From positions 23,856,822 through 23,920,821 of the forward strand of contig CAIIXF020000008.1 in assembly GCA_903813345.2 (NCBI GenBank): a stretch of DNA of 64,000 nucleotides. The letters are read 5' to 3'. The DNA is from Owenia fusiformis (taxonomy: Eukaryota > Annelida > Polychaeta > Sabellida > Oweniidae). The notes under the pieces are model-generated. The model searched no databases. It saw only the letters and a list, made by a program, of their open reading frames with translations, and was not told the origin of the DNA. The translations under genes were made by a program, and so were the position numbers. Of this stretch, positions 11,178 through 22,499 are shown in pieces. The first letter of the stretch is position 1; each line of letters begins with the position of its first letter.

Positions 11178-12338
11178 TTAACCTAAAATAAGAAAGCTAT
11201 AGACCGGCGACAGTGATATATCAATGAGCCCACTCTTATTGAATTTCAGTGTAATGTTCTCTGGGCACTGGTGGAGGTTGCGCCGGAGGAAGCCTAGTAC
11301 CTTGTTAGATTTTGATACTACTGTTTGTATGTGTGTCGTCCAGTTTAGGTTGTTTGTGATTTCGATCCCTAGATATGGAATGTGGGTCACAGATTTTAGT
11401 TCTTCTCCTAACATAGTGTACTTGTGTGTGATGGGTGATTTACGTCTGTGAATACTCAGTACATAGCATTTTGAGGGATGGAATTTCATTTGCCATGTAT
11501 TTGCCCAGGAGACCAGTTTGTCAAGGTCATCCTGGAGTGTCAGTGCATCCTGTTGGTTCTCGACAGACATGAAGAGGAGGCTGTCATCTGCAAATAGTTT
11601 GAGGCTGGTTGTTGTTGATAAGTCGCTGCCCATATCATTGTAATAGATAAGGAAGCAGAGCGGTCCGAGCACAGTTCCTTGAGGGACACCCGGTTTCACT
11701 GGTGTTCTTGTACTAGATTCTCCATCCAGTACTACCTGTTGGGACCTTCCAACGAGCCAAGATCTGAGCCAGCTCAAGTTGTTTCCGCGAATTCCGTAGT
11801 GATTAAGCTTAAGGAGCAGGCGCTCATGTGCGACTGTATCAAATGCTTTAGAGAAGTCCAGTACTTATAAGTCTGTTTGTTTGTTGTTATCAAGAGCTCG
11901 TGAAATCTGTTCTATGGTGTTTACAAGTTGGGTTTCACACGAGTGTTTAGCTCTGAATCCATGTTGGTGGTTAGCCTTCGCGGGGTTGCGGCCTTTGAGT
12001 AATTTGTTGATTCCATTGGTATTGATTGTAATGTTTGGCATAGTTGGGATTTGGCTGGGTCCCAGGGTTGGGAGAGTTGGGTCCTCATCAGTGAATACAC
12101 TGTTATATTGCTCATTGAGAATATTGGCTTTTTGTGTGGCATCTGTTATTTCATTGCCATTGGAATCCCGTAGTACACTGATACCTGATGTATCCTTGCG
12201 TTTAGACTTAATGTAAGTCCAAAGACGCTTGGTAATGCTCTTACGTTGTAAATGTCCTTCGAGCATCTCCTTTTCGTTGATATCAAGGAGGTCTGGAAGA
12301 CAGTAAATAACAACATGGAATAATAATATTATATGCAA
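11178..12338 (-). pseudogene. broken non-LTR retrotransposon reverse transcriptase
   Basis: The minus strand reads a non-LTR reverse transcriptase in one frame: LWTYIKSKRKDTSGIS, then KLLKGRNPAKAN, then QHGFRAKHSCETQL, SKAFDTVAHERLL, GVPQGTVLGPLCFL, the active-site box FADD, and PYLGIEI. These are the usual blocks of CR1/L2/Jockey-type enzymes. Breaks: the expected block between KAN and QHGFR is deleted near 11965, one TAA interrupts at 11865-11867, and homology stops abruptly after PENITLK near 11235, before the LEYASAAWDP block. The element has lost its 5' and 3' ends. It is not functional. Confidence 0.85.
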
Positions 12339-12339
12339 A

Positions 12340-13640
12340 ATGTTTTGAAACTAGTATAGAAAACAGCAACTCCACGGAGTAGCAAATCCCACCAAACAAA
12401 ATTATTTTGATAAATAGAGGCCATCTTGAAATTTTCTTCTTAAGTTCATGATGAGATAACTCCACAGATGTCGCTAGTGAAAAGGTAGAAGGACAAAAAA
12501 TCTAAATTTAAAATCGGGATGATGGTTGATTGAAATCAAGATTTATCAGTGCAATCGCTAGTGAAAATGTACAGATTTTATATTTTATTTTGTTTATCTT
12601 GTGTGTATATAATTTTACAAAAAGTATGACGAAATGATTCGGTTCACTTCAAATATTTGACTTTTTGTGACGGTGGTCTTGAGTTTGAAATCTATTGAAA
12701 ATTGTTTAAAATTCGGATAGATGGCGGAAAAAGCGGTCACATCTTTTTTCTCAATGGGTTATCTATGCAAATCCTTTTTTATTTGAAAGGGCACATATGG
12801 AGCTATCCCGTGGTATATGGGGTTATGTACCGAAAATCCTCGTTTTTTCATAATCAATCCAAAGATTTCAATATTTTCCCATTGGATTACATTAGAATTG
12901 TCCCGATATATTGAACCAAATCCTTCAACTGGTATTTAAAAATTTCAGCCATTTTGAATTTCAGGTCTCATCTTGGAAATGTGTTCTTGAGCAGAGCTTC
13001 TTTGTCTCAAGGTATCATCTTATATAATATGAACCAACTGGTATTTGAGTTATCAAAGGTTACATTTTAAACGACAAATGGCGGCCATTTTGATAAATAG
13101 CTACCACCTTGAAAATGAGCAGAGCTCCTTTATCTCTAATCATCAGCATATAAAATTTGAATCAAATCCGTCTACTTGCGGTCATCTTGAAAATTTCTTT
13201 TCAAACAGAGTTCCTTATCTCTAGGCATCAGCATATAAAACTTGAACCAAATCTGTCCACTGGTATTTGAGTTATCAAAGATTATGTTCTGTTACGGAGA
13301 CTGCCATCTTGAAAATCTTTATTTGAGTAATGCTCCTTTGTCCTTTTGCCCCAGCATATAAAATTTGAACCAAATCTGTCAATTGGTGTTTGAGATATCA
13401 AAGATAATTTTTTTATGAAAAGTGGTGGACATTTTGAACTGAACGGCCATATTGAAAATTCCTTCTTGAGCAGTGGTCCATCACCCATAAGGTATAAGAC
13501 TATAAAGTTTAAACCAAATCTGTCAACCGGTATTCGAGTTATCGTCCAGACAAACGAACGGACGGACGGATGAACGCACGGGCAGACGGACGGCTTCTCT
13601 ATATCCCTACGAACTTCGTTAGATGGGATACCCACCACCT
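12340..13640. repeat. diverged tandem units with AACCAAATCTGTCAACTGGTATTTGAGTTATC core
   Basis: At least four imperfect units of about 110-130 bp run through 12900-13540. Each has a GCCATTTTGAA stretch, a GAGCAGAGCTCCTTT stretch, CAGCATATAAAATTTGAA, and TGTCAACTGGTATTTGAG. The run ends in a GACGGACGGA purine stretch (13555-13590) and TTCTCTATATCCCTACGAA. A single unit with the same end lies at 42945-43160. The start at 12362 shares ACTCCACGGAGTAGCAAATCCC with 50935-50960 (inverse). Confidence 0.6.
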
Positions 13641-13849
13641 AGTTAAGTTAACAATGGTCATAAAGATGCACATTTCTGGCTTTTTATCATCACATAAATA
13701 TTGTAACTTTTTGGGCAAATTAAACAAGTCATTAACAAAATATCACCACCTGCCATTTCTAACAGACGTTGAACGCCAAACATCGACTAAGAAAAGTTTT
13801 ACACTTAAACAATATGTCACCATTTCTGGTGGTGACACAAAACCCAAAG

Positions 13850-15525
13850 TGCAATAACATTTTTATGTCACCACCAAAAGTGGTGACATATTGTTATGGT
13901 CTCCGTTTTTTTTGCGACGGCGGTTGGAGGTTGGCGTCCGGCGTCTGTAACAATTTCTTACAACTTCCTATAACTTAACAAATACTGTTTAGACTGACTT
14001 CAATTTTTTTTCTAAATCATCTTCATGTTCTCAGAAACTCAAATCTGACTTTAGATTTGACATTTGACCTTCAATGACCTTCTCAAGGTCAAAAAGGTCT
14101 TTTTTCAACTTGCTTCACATTGACTAAATATTTTTTCAAAATCATCTACATGTTCTCAGAAATTCAAATCTGACTTTAGATTTGACATTTGACCTTCAAA
14201 TCTGACTATAGATTTGACATTTGACCTTCAATGACCTTCTCAAGGTCAAAAAAGGTCAAAAGGTCTGTTTTCAACTTGCTTCAAATTGACTAAATTTTTT
14301 TTTCAAAATCATCTAGGCCCTACGTGTTCTCAGAAATTCTAATCTGACTTAAGATTTGACATTTGACCTTCAATGACCTTCTCAAGGTCAAAAAAGGTCA
14401 AAAAGGTCTGTTTTCAACTTGCTTCAAATTGACTAAATTTTTTTTTCAAAATTATCTACATGTTCTCAGAAATTCAAATCTGACTTTAGATTTGACATTT
14501 GACCTTCAATGACCTTCTCAATGTCAAAAAAGGTCAAAAAGGTATTTTTCATGTTGCTTCAAATTGACTAAAGTTTTTTTTCAAAATCATCTACATGTTC
14601 TCAGAAATTCAAATATGACTTTAGATTTGACTTTAGATTTGACATTTGACCTTCAATGACCTTCTCAAGGTCAAAAAAGGTCAAAAAGGTCTTTTTTCAA
14701 CTTGCTTCAAATTGACTAATTTTTTTTTCAAAATCATCTACATGTTCTCAGAAATTCAAATCTGACTGTAGATTTGACATTTGACCTTTAATGACCTTCT
14801 CAAGGTCAAAAAAGGTCAAAAAGGTCTGTTTTCAACTTGCTTCAAATTGACTAAATTTTTTTTTCAAAATTATCTACATGTTCTCAGAAATTCAAATCTG
14901 ACTTTAGATTTGACATTTGACCTTCAATGACCTTCTCAATGTCAAAAAAGGTCAAAAAGGTATTTTTTCATGTTGCTTCAAATTGACTAAAGTTTTTTTT
15001 CAAAATCATCTACATGTTCTCAGAAATTCAAATATGACTTTAGATTTGACTTTAGATTTGACATTTGACCTTCAATGACCTTCTCAAGGTCAAAAAGGGT
15101 CAAAAAGGTCTTTTTTCAACTTGCTTCAAATTGACTAATTTTTTTTTTCAAAATCATCTACATGTTCTCAGAAATTCAAATCTGACTTTAGATTTGACAT
15201 TTGACCTTTAATGACCTTCTCAAGGTCAAAAAAGGTCAAAAAGGTCTGTTTTCAACTTGCTTCAAATTGACCACATTTTTTTTCAAAATCATCTACATCT
15301 TTTCAGAAGTTCAAATTTTACTTTACAAGTTCTCAGAAGTTCAAATCTGACTTCAGATTTGACCTTTGACCTTCAATGACCTTCTCAAGGTCAAAAAGGT
15401 CTTTTTTCAACTTGCTTCAAATTGACTAATTTTTTTTCAAAATCATCTACATGTTCTCAGAAGTTCTTCTTAAGGTCAAAAGGTATTTTCCAACTTAAAT
15501 TGACCAAATTGTTTTAGGTGGTGAC
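13850..15525. repeat. 136-bp minisatellite with 419-bp higher-order units, inside GGTGGTGACATA element
   Basis: Monomers contain GACATTTGACCTTCAATGAC, TTCTCAAGGTCAAAAAGGTC and CATCTACATGTTCTCAG. The GTTCTCAG anchor occurs at 14027, 14152, 14326, 14462, 14597, 14744, 14880, 15016 and 15164. From 14326 spacings repeat as 136, 135, 147, 136, 136, 148, so three monomers form a unit of about 419 bp. The left flank GGTGGTGACATATTGTTATG and right flank GGTGGTGACATTTTGTCATG suggest a host element. A relative of the left flank lies at 41500-41610. Confidence 0.85.
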
Positions 15526-15529
15526 ATTT

Positions 15530-16540
15530 TGTCATGTTAATGCCTTGTTTATTTTTTTGTGGTTTCTTCAAACCGACGGACAGATGTGCATCATTCTCGC
15601 GCATCTCACTTTCGGTTTTGGTTTTGATGTTGTAATTTGGTTGTTGAATGTAATTATTTGAATAAATAAAACATATGTTCCAAATCAAATATGTCTTCGT
15701 CAATCATTACATGTGGAGATATAATAAATTATGCAAGGAGGATTGGCAGCCAGAATGCAACATCGATATTCTCTAACAAAGCTAGCGTCAGTCCTGGAGT
15801 CATATTTCTCACTTCAAAATTTGAATCGCAAGTTTTGGTCTTATTATCAAAGAAAAAAATCAAAACACACAAGAAATGATCAAGCTTATTTGTGGCTTAA
15901 TTAATGGCCATTAGTTTAAAGAGATAGAGTCTCAAACAAACACAATTAAAATAACCCCCTGATATTTTCGTGTTATTTGATTTAAAACAAGCTTGTTTAT
16001 CAACTCACCAATGCTGATGCTAGAATTAATTCGTTAACAGTATCAATTTGATGATTGTTCCTAGCCATGGATTTCCACTTACATCAGTAGAAATTAAAAA
16101 GAAAATTTAAAAAGCCAGCTCAAATTTGTTCCAGTCTGATTGGCTTTTTCCTTCAGTTTCAACAGATTGTTTTGATTCAGAGGAGCCATATTTATTACTT
16201 CTAAGGGGTTAAAATATAGATAAATCCCCCAAAAACATTGTTTACTGTTTTCTACTTATTGTGTTCAATTCTAACAGTTTTTTTTATTGTTCTGTTGGTT
16301 GTCCTGTTGGTTTCTTCAATATATTGGTGAAATTGTGCTTATGATTTGGTCTCAAGATATATCTAAGGTATATATGATGTTTTATGAGCAATTACATTGG
16401 GACATAACTGATTGTCCAGAATAGAAATCTGGACGACTGGATCTCTTTAAATATTTCGAATGCTGATTGTGCTGAATTTAAAGCCAGGTAAATATCCACA
16501 ATAATGTCGCCAGCTTTGTTGGAGAATATCGTTAATTCTC
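15530..16540. other. no gene; one CCAGAATGCAACAT repeat fragment
   Basis: AT-rich. AAGGAGGATTGGCAGCCAGAATGCAACATC at 15736-15765 matches the end of the palindrome at 44408-44545. Nothing else is recognised. Confidence 0.4.
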
Positions 16541-16656
16541 CCTACACACTGCTACCCACCTAGTTACACAGACGTATCGTCAGTGTATGATGGCGGAACT
16601 ACTTCTGGGATTTGAATTCGGTAAGATATTTTTATTTCTCGATTTACATCTACTTA

Positions 16657-17531
16657 CACTCCCCTCCATAAGTTTGGCAACCTTTTTTCCCCATTGAACT
16701 ACGTGTTAAAGCCTCTTTACGTTTGAATTTTTATTTATTTAACCGGCGATGAAATAACTTATAATATTGGTGGAAACGTAACTTGACTTTATTTCCAATA
16801 CCTCCAAATTTTCTCAATTTTTTTCCTCAATTACAATAGGTCGAAAATTGATGATGAATTTGATGAATTTTTGAAAATCGACATTCCCATGTTAACCAAT
16901 GGGAAATGGTAGGTTTGCCGCAAGTCATATGACAGAATATCCATCCATCCGAGTCTTTGCAAAAAATACGAGTTAGGCAGGCAATAGAATTTGCTAACTT
17001 TAGTTAACAAAAAATTGATATGTTTCTTCAGGTTCAACAAAGTTATAGGGCTTTAAAGTCAAAATTGTTTTTCAAAAAACCTCTCCCATTGAAATAACAC
17101 AGGAGGCGAAAAATTATTTTCAAAAACGACTTTGAAGCGCTGTAACTTTAATATTCATCCAATAAACTAAACATTTAGTGTTAAAAAAGCTAGACAATTC
17201 AATTTTCTATATAAAAATATTTTTTTGCTGAATCTTTTACTGAAAAGATATCCTGATTTCTGATTTGCCCCGAACCCTCCATTTCCCATTGGATTACATG
17301 GGAATGACGATTTTCAATAATTCATCAAATTTATCATCAATTTTCGACCTATTGTACTAGAGGAAAAAAATTGAGAAAATTTGGAGGTATTTGAAATAAA
17401 GTCAAGTTACGTTTCCATCAATATTATAAGTTATTTCATCGCCAGTTAAATAAATAAAAATTCAAACGTAAAGAGGCTTTAACACGTAGTTCAATGGAGA
17501 AAAAAGGTTGCCAAACTTATGGAGGGGAGTG
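16657..17531. mobile_element. 875-bp long-TIR element, TA target duplication, Tc1/mariner type
   Basis: The ends are CACTCCCCTCCATAAGTTTG and the inverse CAAACTTATGGAGGGGAGTG, with similar arms for about 220 bp. TA flanks are at 16655-16656 and 17532-17533. The inverted partner arm near 22275-22290 lacks the insertion and reads CTACTTATAAGTCAC (inverse strand), exactly the site minus one TA. A partial relative begins at 41618. No transposase frame is present. Confidence 0.88.
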
Positions 17532-17984
17532 TATAAGTCACGATGTGGATTATAATTTGGCTCGAAGTTATGGGAGATAGTCTAGTTTGAGAATGTGTCG
17601 ATGGTTTTAGGTTTGGTATGTTAACGAAGACGCATTTCACATATTTAGTCCCTCGCTTTTGTTACACTGAAGATCGGCATTAATATTGCCAATATTATAC
17701 ACTGACGAAGAGGTTTGCTTACACTGACGAATGGATAATATTATAGAGAAAGTTGATCTGTGGAATGTCATGAACATAGGACGTAGCCATACGCCCGGTA
17801 ACATTTATAAAAATCGCCTCGATATTTTTATACATGTTCCCGGGCCTATGGAGGTAGCTTTCTATCAAATCTCGGAGATTTCTGGCAGGTGCTCAGGGGG
17901 AGGTATGTGAAGCTGAAGCTGAGATATTGAATCAAATCCTTTCAATTTTTCTTATGTAATCATGATATGTGCATAACTATGGTG

Positions 17985-18830
17985 TTTAAACTGCTTCTTT
18001 ATTCGGTACATTAATATTCCATAAATACCAAATAAAAGAAACAATTTACCAAACCTTTACCCAATCTATCGAATGTTTTTTTTATTTTATCAAATGTAAT
18101 AATCTATATACAATTTATATTCGCTAAATAGTTTCACTTGTTCTTTGTATTGACATTCACATTTCATATGTATACATGTATTTGTGTGATGCAGCGAATC
18201 AATTTGTTTTCCTTAACGCATGTATAATTCAATTAATTATTTGCACATTCGGTATTTAAATTATTTATATTCGGTAAATACCGAATGCCACATTCGATAA
18301 ATTTCGTTATTTTTCGATAATTTACGAGACTTTCAGTCACGTGATATATTTGTACGATGTAGAATAGCCGCGCGGCCATTTTGAAAATCTCGAAGTCAGG
18401 TGACAAAATATCGAACAACAATGCAAGTTATCGAATATTACTTTATTGCATTCGGTAAATAGCAAATTAGCTTTCGGTAAATAGCAAATTAGCTTTCGGT
18501 AAAATGCATTAACTATGTCATAGAAAAATAAACCATTTGGTAAATATAGGCAAACTTATTTCGGTAGGGTTCAAATAGAAATTCAATATTGTGCATATAA
18601 TGTGTTACTCTTAAGGAATACCATAACAATTTACGCAAAAAATATCATTTAACGAATGAAATATGTAATTTAATGCACATAGTATTAAGTGATTGGCTAT
18701 TTTGAAAACTTAATTTGCTGTAACAAACATATAAACGTTTTTACCGAATGGAAAAATGATTTAGCGAATATGAATGTTTTATATATCGAATATATTTGAA
18801 TTTAATGAATAAAGAAGCAAAAATAATGCC
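17985..18830. repeat. imperfect AT-rich palindrome with TTCGGTAAATA motifs
   Basis: GCTTCTTTATTC at 17992 pairs with GAATAAAGAAGC at 18808. Inside, TTCGGTAAATAGCAAATTAGC occurs twice in tandem (18451-18495), with further CGGTAAAT/ATTCGATA variants in both orientations. Confidence 0.5.
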
Positions 18831-19084
18831 ATACATAACATCTCGAAATATTTAAACAAAACAGTCATCATATTCTCAATTAATAATAAATAGGAGTCCC
18901 AATTTACTCGTAGTATATACCATGCAGTTGGTGTGATAGCGCTATTGGGAGTGCGCAGTTTATTTCCATTATTTTGCTACAACTATCATCACATTTGTTT
19001 TGACTGGCTCTTATTGTAGTTGACCAAGAGCCATCTACTTTTACTGCAATGGCGGACACTAGTTGGGTAAGTTTCATGTTTGTT

Positions 19085-19240
19085 GTTTAAGGATTTAGCC
19101 TCAGACTCAGTGCATTGTGGAATGACCATTCCTTGAAGGACGTTGCTTTCTAAAATTTGCTCGAGATGCTTGCAACAAATGTCAATTTTAGGACACAACG
19201 CTTGAAAGGAATTGTCATTCCGCAATGCATTGATTCTTGG
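19085..19240. repeat. GCATTGTGGAATGAC foldback repeat
   Basis: CAGTGCATTGTGGAATGACC pairs with GTCATTCCGCAATGCATTGA across about 150 bp. Upstream, ATGGCGGACACTAGTTGG|GTAAGT at 19050 resembles a first coding exon with donor, with no recognised continuation. Confidence 0.55.
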
Positions 19241-19567
19241 GCTTAAATTATTTTCACACATTGCAAAATATTTTCTACAAAGTCACCTAAACATACAAAA
19301 TCACTAAAATAACATATTTCTACTGAAACTTTTTGCGAGGGTCAAGTATTTGAAAAACATCAATTACAGCTCCTCACCTAGCAACTATACAAAACAAATG
19401 CATTATTGATTATTTTATAATTCACTAAAGTATCATCATATTTGTGTTATATATATTTTGCAAGTGGATCCAAGAGACCAAGTGGGCGAGTCGATTATTT
19501 TGCAGGGGTGGCATGATACACACATTTCAGTTTTGTATAAAGTGAATTCCCAGGAATGATTTGGGTA

Positions 19568-20013
19568 CAGTAAAACTGTCATATTAATGAACACCTCTTT
19601 AGTGAAGATCTGTGCCCAGTGAACACATGCGTCTACTCTATTGAATACCTGTGTATAGTGAACACAAATTCCCAGCCAGTGATTTCAGTATAGTAGAACT
19701 GTCATAATGAACATCCCTTCAGTGAAGATCTGTGCCTAGCGAACATGTGAGTCTATTCTATTGAACACCTGTGTATAGTGAACACTGATTCCCAGCCAGT
19801 GATTTCAGTACAGTAAAACTGTCATAATGAACACCTCTTTAGTGAAGATCTTTGCCCAGTGAACACATGCGTCTACTCTATTGAACCCCTGTGTATAGTG
19901 AACACCAATTTCCAGCCAGTGATTTCAGTAGTGTAGAACTGTCATAATGGAAATCTCTTTAGTGAAGATCTGTGCCTAGCAAACATGTGAGTCTACTCTA
20001 TTGAACACCTGTG
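19568..20013. repeat. 120-bp tandem repeat, about four copies
   Basis: Units contain AACTGTCATAATGAACACC and TAGTGAAGATCTGTGCC, and start at 19571, 19691, 19811 and 19931, exactly 120 bp apart. The CAGTAAAACTGTC start resembles the ends of the nested pogo-like element at 20444. Confidence 0.88.
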
Positions 20014-20384
20014 CAGGCCGTCAAAATGTCCCGCAATTTGCGTATTTGTCATGCATTTGCTGGATAATTTGAAGTCACGCCAGTTATTTTTGCGTGACAG
20101 AATATGTCACGCAAATAAGCATTTTACCTGATTATTGTCAAGCAAAAATATTCCTGTAGAAAAATTTCAAAATATGATCGGCGATACAGCACAAAACCGA
20201 ACTCCAAAAAGAACTAACGCATTTTGTTCGGAATTTTCACGTGGATACTGTATATGTCACGCATTTTTCTTGAAATATTGTGGGCCAAGGTGTTCAGATT
20301 TGGGCCAAGCTGTCCAAAATTTGGTGAAAGGTGTTCAACATTTGTAAGTCACTCATGTTAGATGTTCCCAAGTTGACAGGTCTG
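20014..20384 (+). mobile_element. 371-bp element, 6-bp target duplication, copy A
   Basis: It begins CAGGCCGTCAAAATG and ends TTGACAGGTCTG. CCTGTG is duplicated at 20008-20013 and 20385-20390. Copy B at 51492-51862 is also exactly 371 bp, lies in the opposite orientation and has its own 6-bp duplication. An open frame 20135-20347 (+) matches one in copy B on the element's same strand. Confidence 0.88.
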
Positions 20385-20443
20385 CCTGTGTGTAAGCGAA
20401 CACCAATTCCCAGCCAGTGATTCCCAGCCATTGATTGTACCTA

Positions 20444-20890
20444 CAGTAAAACCTGTCTTATCCGAGTTCGGATTAAGAGGTGTTCACATTGAGGTTTTGC
20501 ATTTGCAAGATTTTGGATTTTGAAGAAATAGGAACAATCTCTCAGTAAATATTTATAGTTCTTTTGACTACATAGCTTTATGGCATCACAGTGACATGAG
20601 AATCCGATTGAAATGAATTTAGTCATCCTAGAAAGCCCGACCATGAGTCAGATCATTCATTTTTTCAAATATTTGAGCAATTTTGTATGGAACATGTGAT
20701 ATTTTATGAAAAGTGTTCAGATTAGATTAGTTAATTTTTCAAACATGACTGTTCACTGTTCAAATTGGGAGGTGTTCACATTTCAATGTTTTTTAACATT
20801 TCAATCAATGGGAGGAAAAACGGGACCAAAAAATGTTCAAATTGGGAGGTGTTCGGATAAGCCAAGTGTTCTGATATAGAGATTTTACTG
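20444..20890. mobile_element. 447-bp pogo/Tigger-like MITE
   Basis: TA-flanked (20442-20443 and 20891-20892). The ends are CAGTAAAACCTGTCTTATCCGAG and the inverse of CAGTAAAATCTC, with GGTGTTC and TATCCGAAC sub-motifs in both arms. CAGTARAACC ends and TA targets are typical of pogo/Tigger relatives. No coding remains. Confidence 0.8.
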
Positions 20891-21474
20891 TACTACAATT
20901 GTTTCCCATATTTTGGAGGAAAGTGTACATCATTCCAGAGAAATGATAGGCGACACACTTCCATTGGAACTGGTCATATCAGATGTTCCCATGCTTTACG
21001 TCCAGAAGAGGTCATTTCCCAGGGTTATAGATGAACCCTTGGCCAATCAATGATATAGTTTACATAAGAGAAGTATGACTGTATGAATTCTGGGAATTGC
21101 TGTTTTGTTGAGACAGATGAGAATAAAATTAACCCTTTGCAAAATTGATCAAAACTGCCTCCAATCATCCAATACTTGGCTCAATCTAAGAGTGACCAAG
21201 TGGAGAAAATGGACTATTGGTGAAACATTTAACAGGTCTATCAGTGATCCGGTATTTGTGCATTCTAATCTGTTTTTTATTGAATTCGCTTCTGATTTCG
21301 GAATTTACAGATCTGATATTTATTGACTACTAAACTTTTAGAAGGTTTTCTTTAATAAGGCAATGTGAGTATGTGGAAATTGATATATCTATAACCTGCC
21401 ACCCCTACAAAATAATGGACTTGCCCACTTGGTCTCTTGGATCCACTTGTAAAATATATATAACCTCATATTTG

Positions 21475-22088
21475 AAATGAACACATAAGATTACATTAAG
21501 AAATGCTTTCAATTCATTTTTAATTATCAGATTCACTTGCACTGTTGATGAAAATTTTGATGATCAATCATCTTTAGCCGATATATGATCGATTTTTTTT
21601 GCGTAAATAAGAATCCTAAATTCACTAATTGTCTTTAAATGCCTCTGATTATTGAAATTAATAGGTGACAATTGATGATGCATGGGATGGTAAGACAATG
21701 TTTGTAACTTGCTCTTTTCCTTTGTATGTTCACAATAATTGATAGGGATTGTTCTCCCTAGAATGATATTTGCAATGGTCATGTTCAATATTGCAAAACT
21801 GTGTACGTTTGACCACACCCGGGGACAACTCACATACGTGTAACGTTTTAGAAACATGTCCATGGTGCGTTTTGTATACATGTGACCCTCGTGTTTCATG
21901 GAGTACTTGCCTTTGAACGCGTAGCAGCTCTGCCTCATAATATTGTATTGTATGCGTAATAACATCTTTGGCGCTTCCCCCTCCCCTATTACAATAGTAG
22001 CATTTGTATTTGGGAGATCCATGACTCTCTGAAATAGTTTAACCATACATACGAAATTGTTACCTAGTATACACAAATGTTAAAATGG
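21475..22088 (-). other. unrecognised 170-codon open frame within the 5.9-kb unit
   Basis: The minus-strand frame 22076-21564 starts MCILGNNFVCMVKLF. I recognise no domain. Base composition is not distinct from its surroundings. It might be a chance frame or part of an unknown element protein. Confidence 0.25.
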
Positions 22089-22499
22089 TTCGTCAGTGTT
22101 GCAACAGCTCCAAATCAAAGATTCGTCAGTGTGATATTGGTCGTTCGTCAGTGTAACAAAAGCGAGGGACTAAATACGTGAATTGTGTCTTCGTTAACAT
22201 ATAAAACCTAAAACCATCGACACATTCTCAAACTAGACTATCTTCCTTAACTTCGAGCCAAATTATTATCCACAACGTGACTTATAAGTAGGTGTAAATC
22301 GGGAAATAAAAAAATCTTACCGAAACCTAGTACCGGGAGTAGTTCCGCCATGATACACTGACGATACGTCTGTGTAACTATGTGGGTAGCAGTGCTACAG
22401 TCGGAGAAATATGCAGGCATAATCGGCAATATCGCATTACTTGGAGATTAAAGAATATTGAGTTGGAACTCTGGCTTCAAATCCTCCTTGAAATTATGA

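Larger units (their letters stand above)
19445..21465. mobile_element. 2.0-kb composite element with 9-bp target duplication
   Basis: The ends are inverted over about 65 bp: TTATATATATTTTGCAAGTG and GGATCCAAGAGACCAAGTGG, ending in a GGGGTGGCA block. The 9-bp direct repeat TCATATTTG flanks it at 19436-19444 and 21466-21474. It carries a 120-bp tandem array and two nested elements (20014-20384, 20444-20890). No transposase is recognised. Confidence 0.78.
16538..22412. mobile_element. candidate 5.9-kb element with about 350-bp inverted ends and TTCGTCAGTGT motifs
   Basis: 16545-17700, without the insertion at 16657-17531, is inversely similar to 22100-22412. Both arms start ACTGCTACCCAC at the outside, then GTTACACAGACGTATCGTCAGTGTA, ATGGCGGAACTACT and GGTTTTAGGTTT. 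Arm tips carry repeated ACACTGACGA motifs (17698, 17719; inverses 22089, 22123, 22142). Both arms also read ATGGCGGAACTAC... then GGTAAGAT, like a start codon followed by a splice donor. No transposase is recognised inside. A short frame at 21564-22076 (minus) has no familiar motif. The unit could instead be an inverted duplication. Confidence 0.6.
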
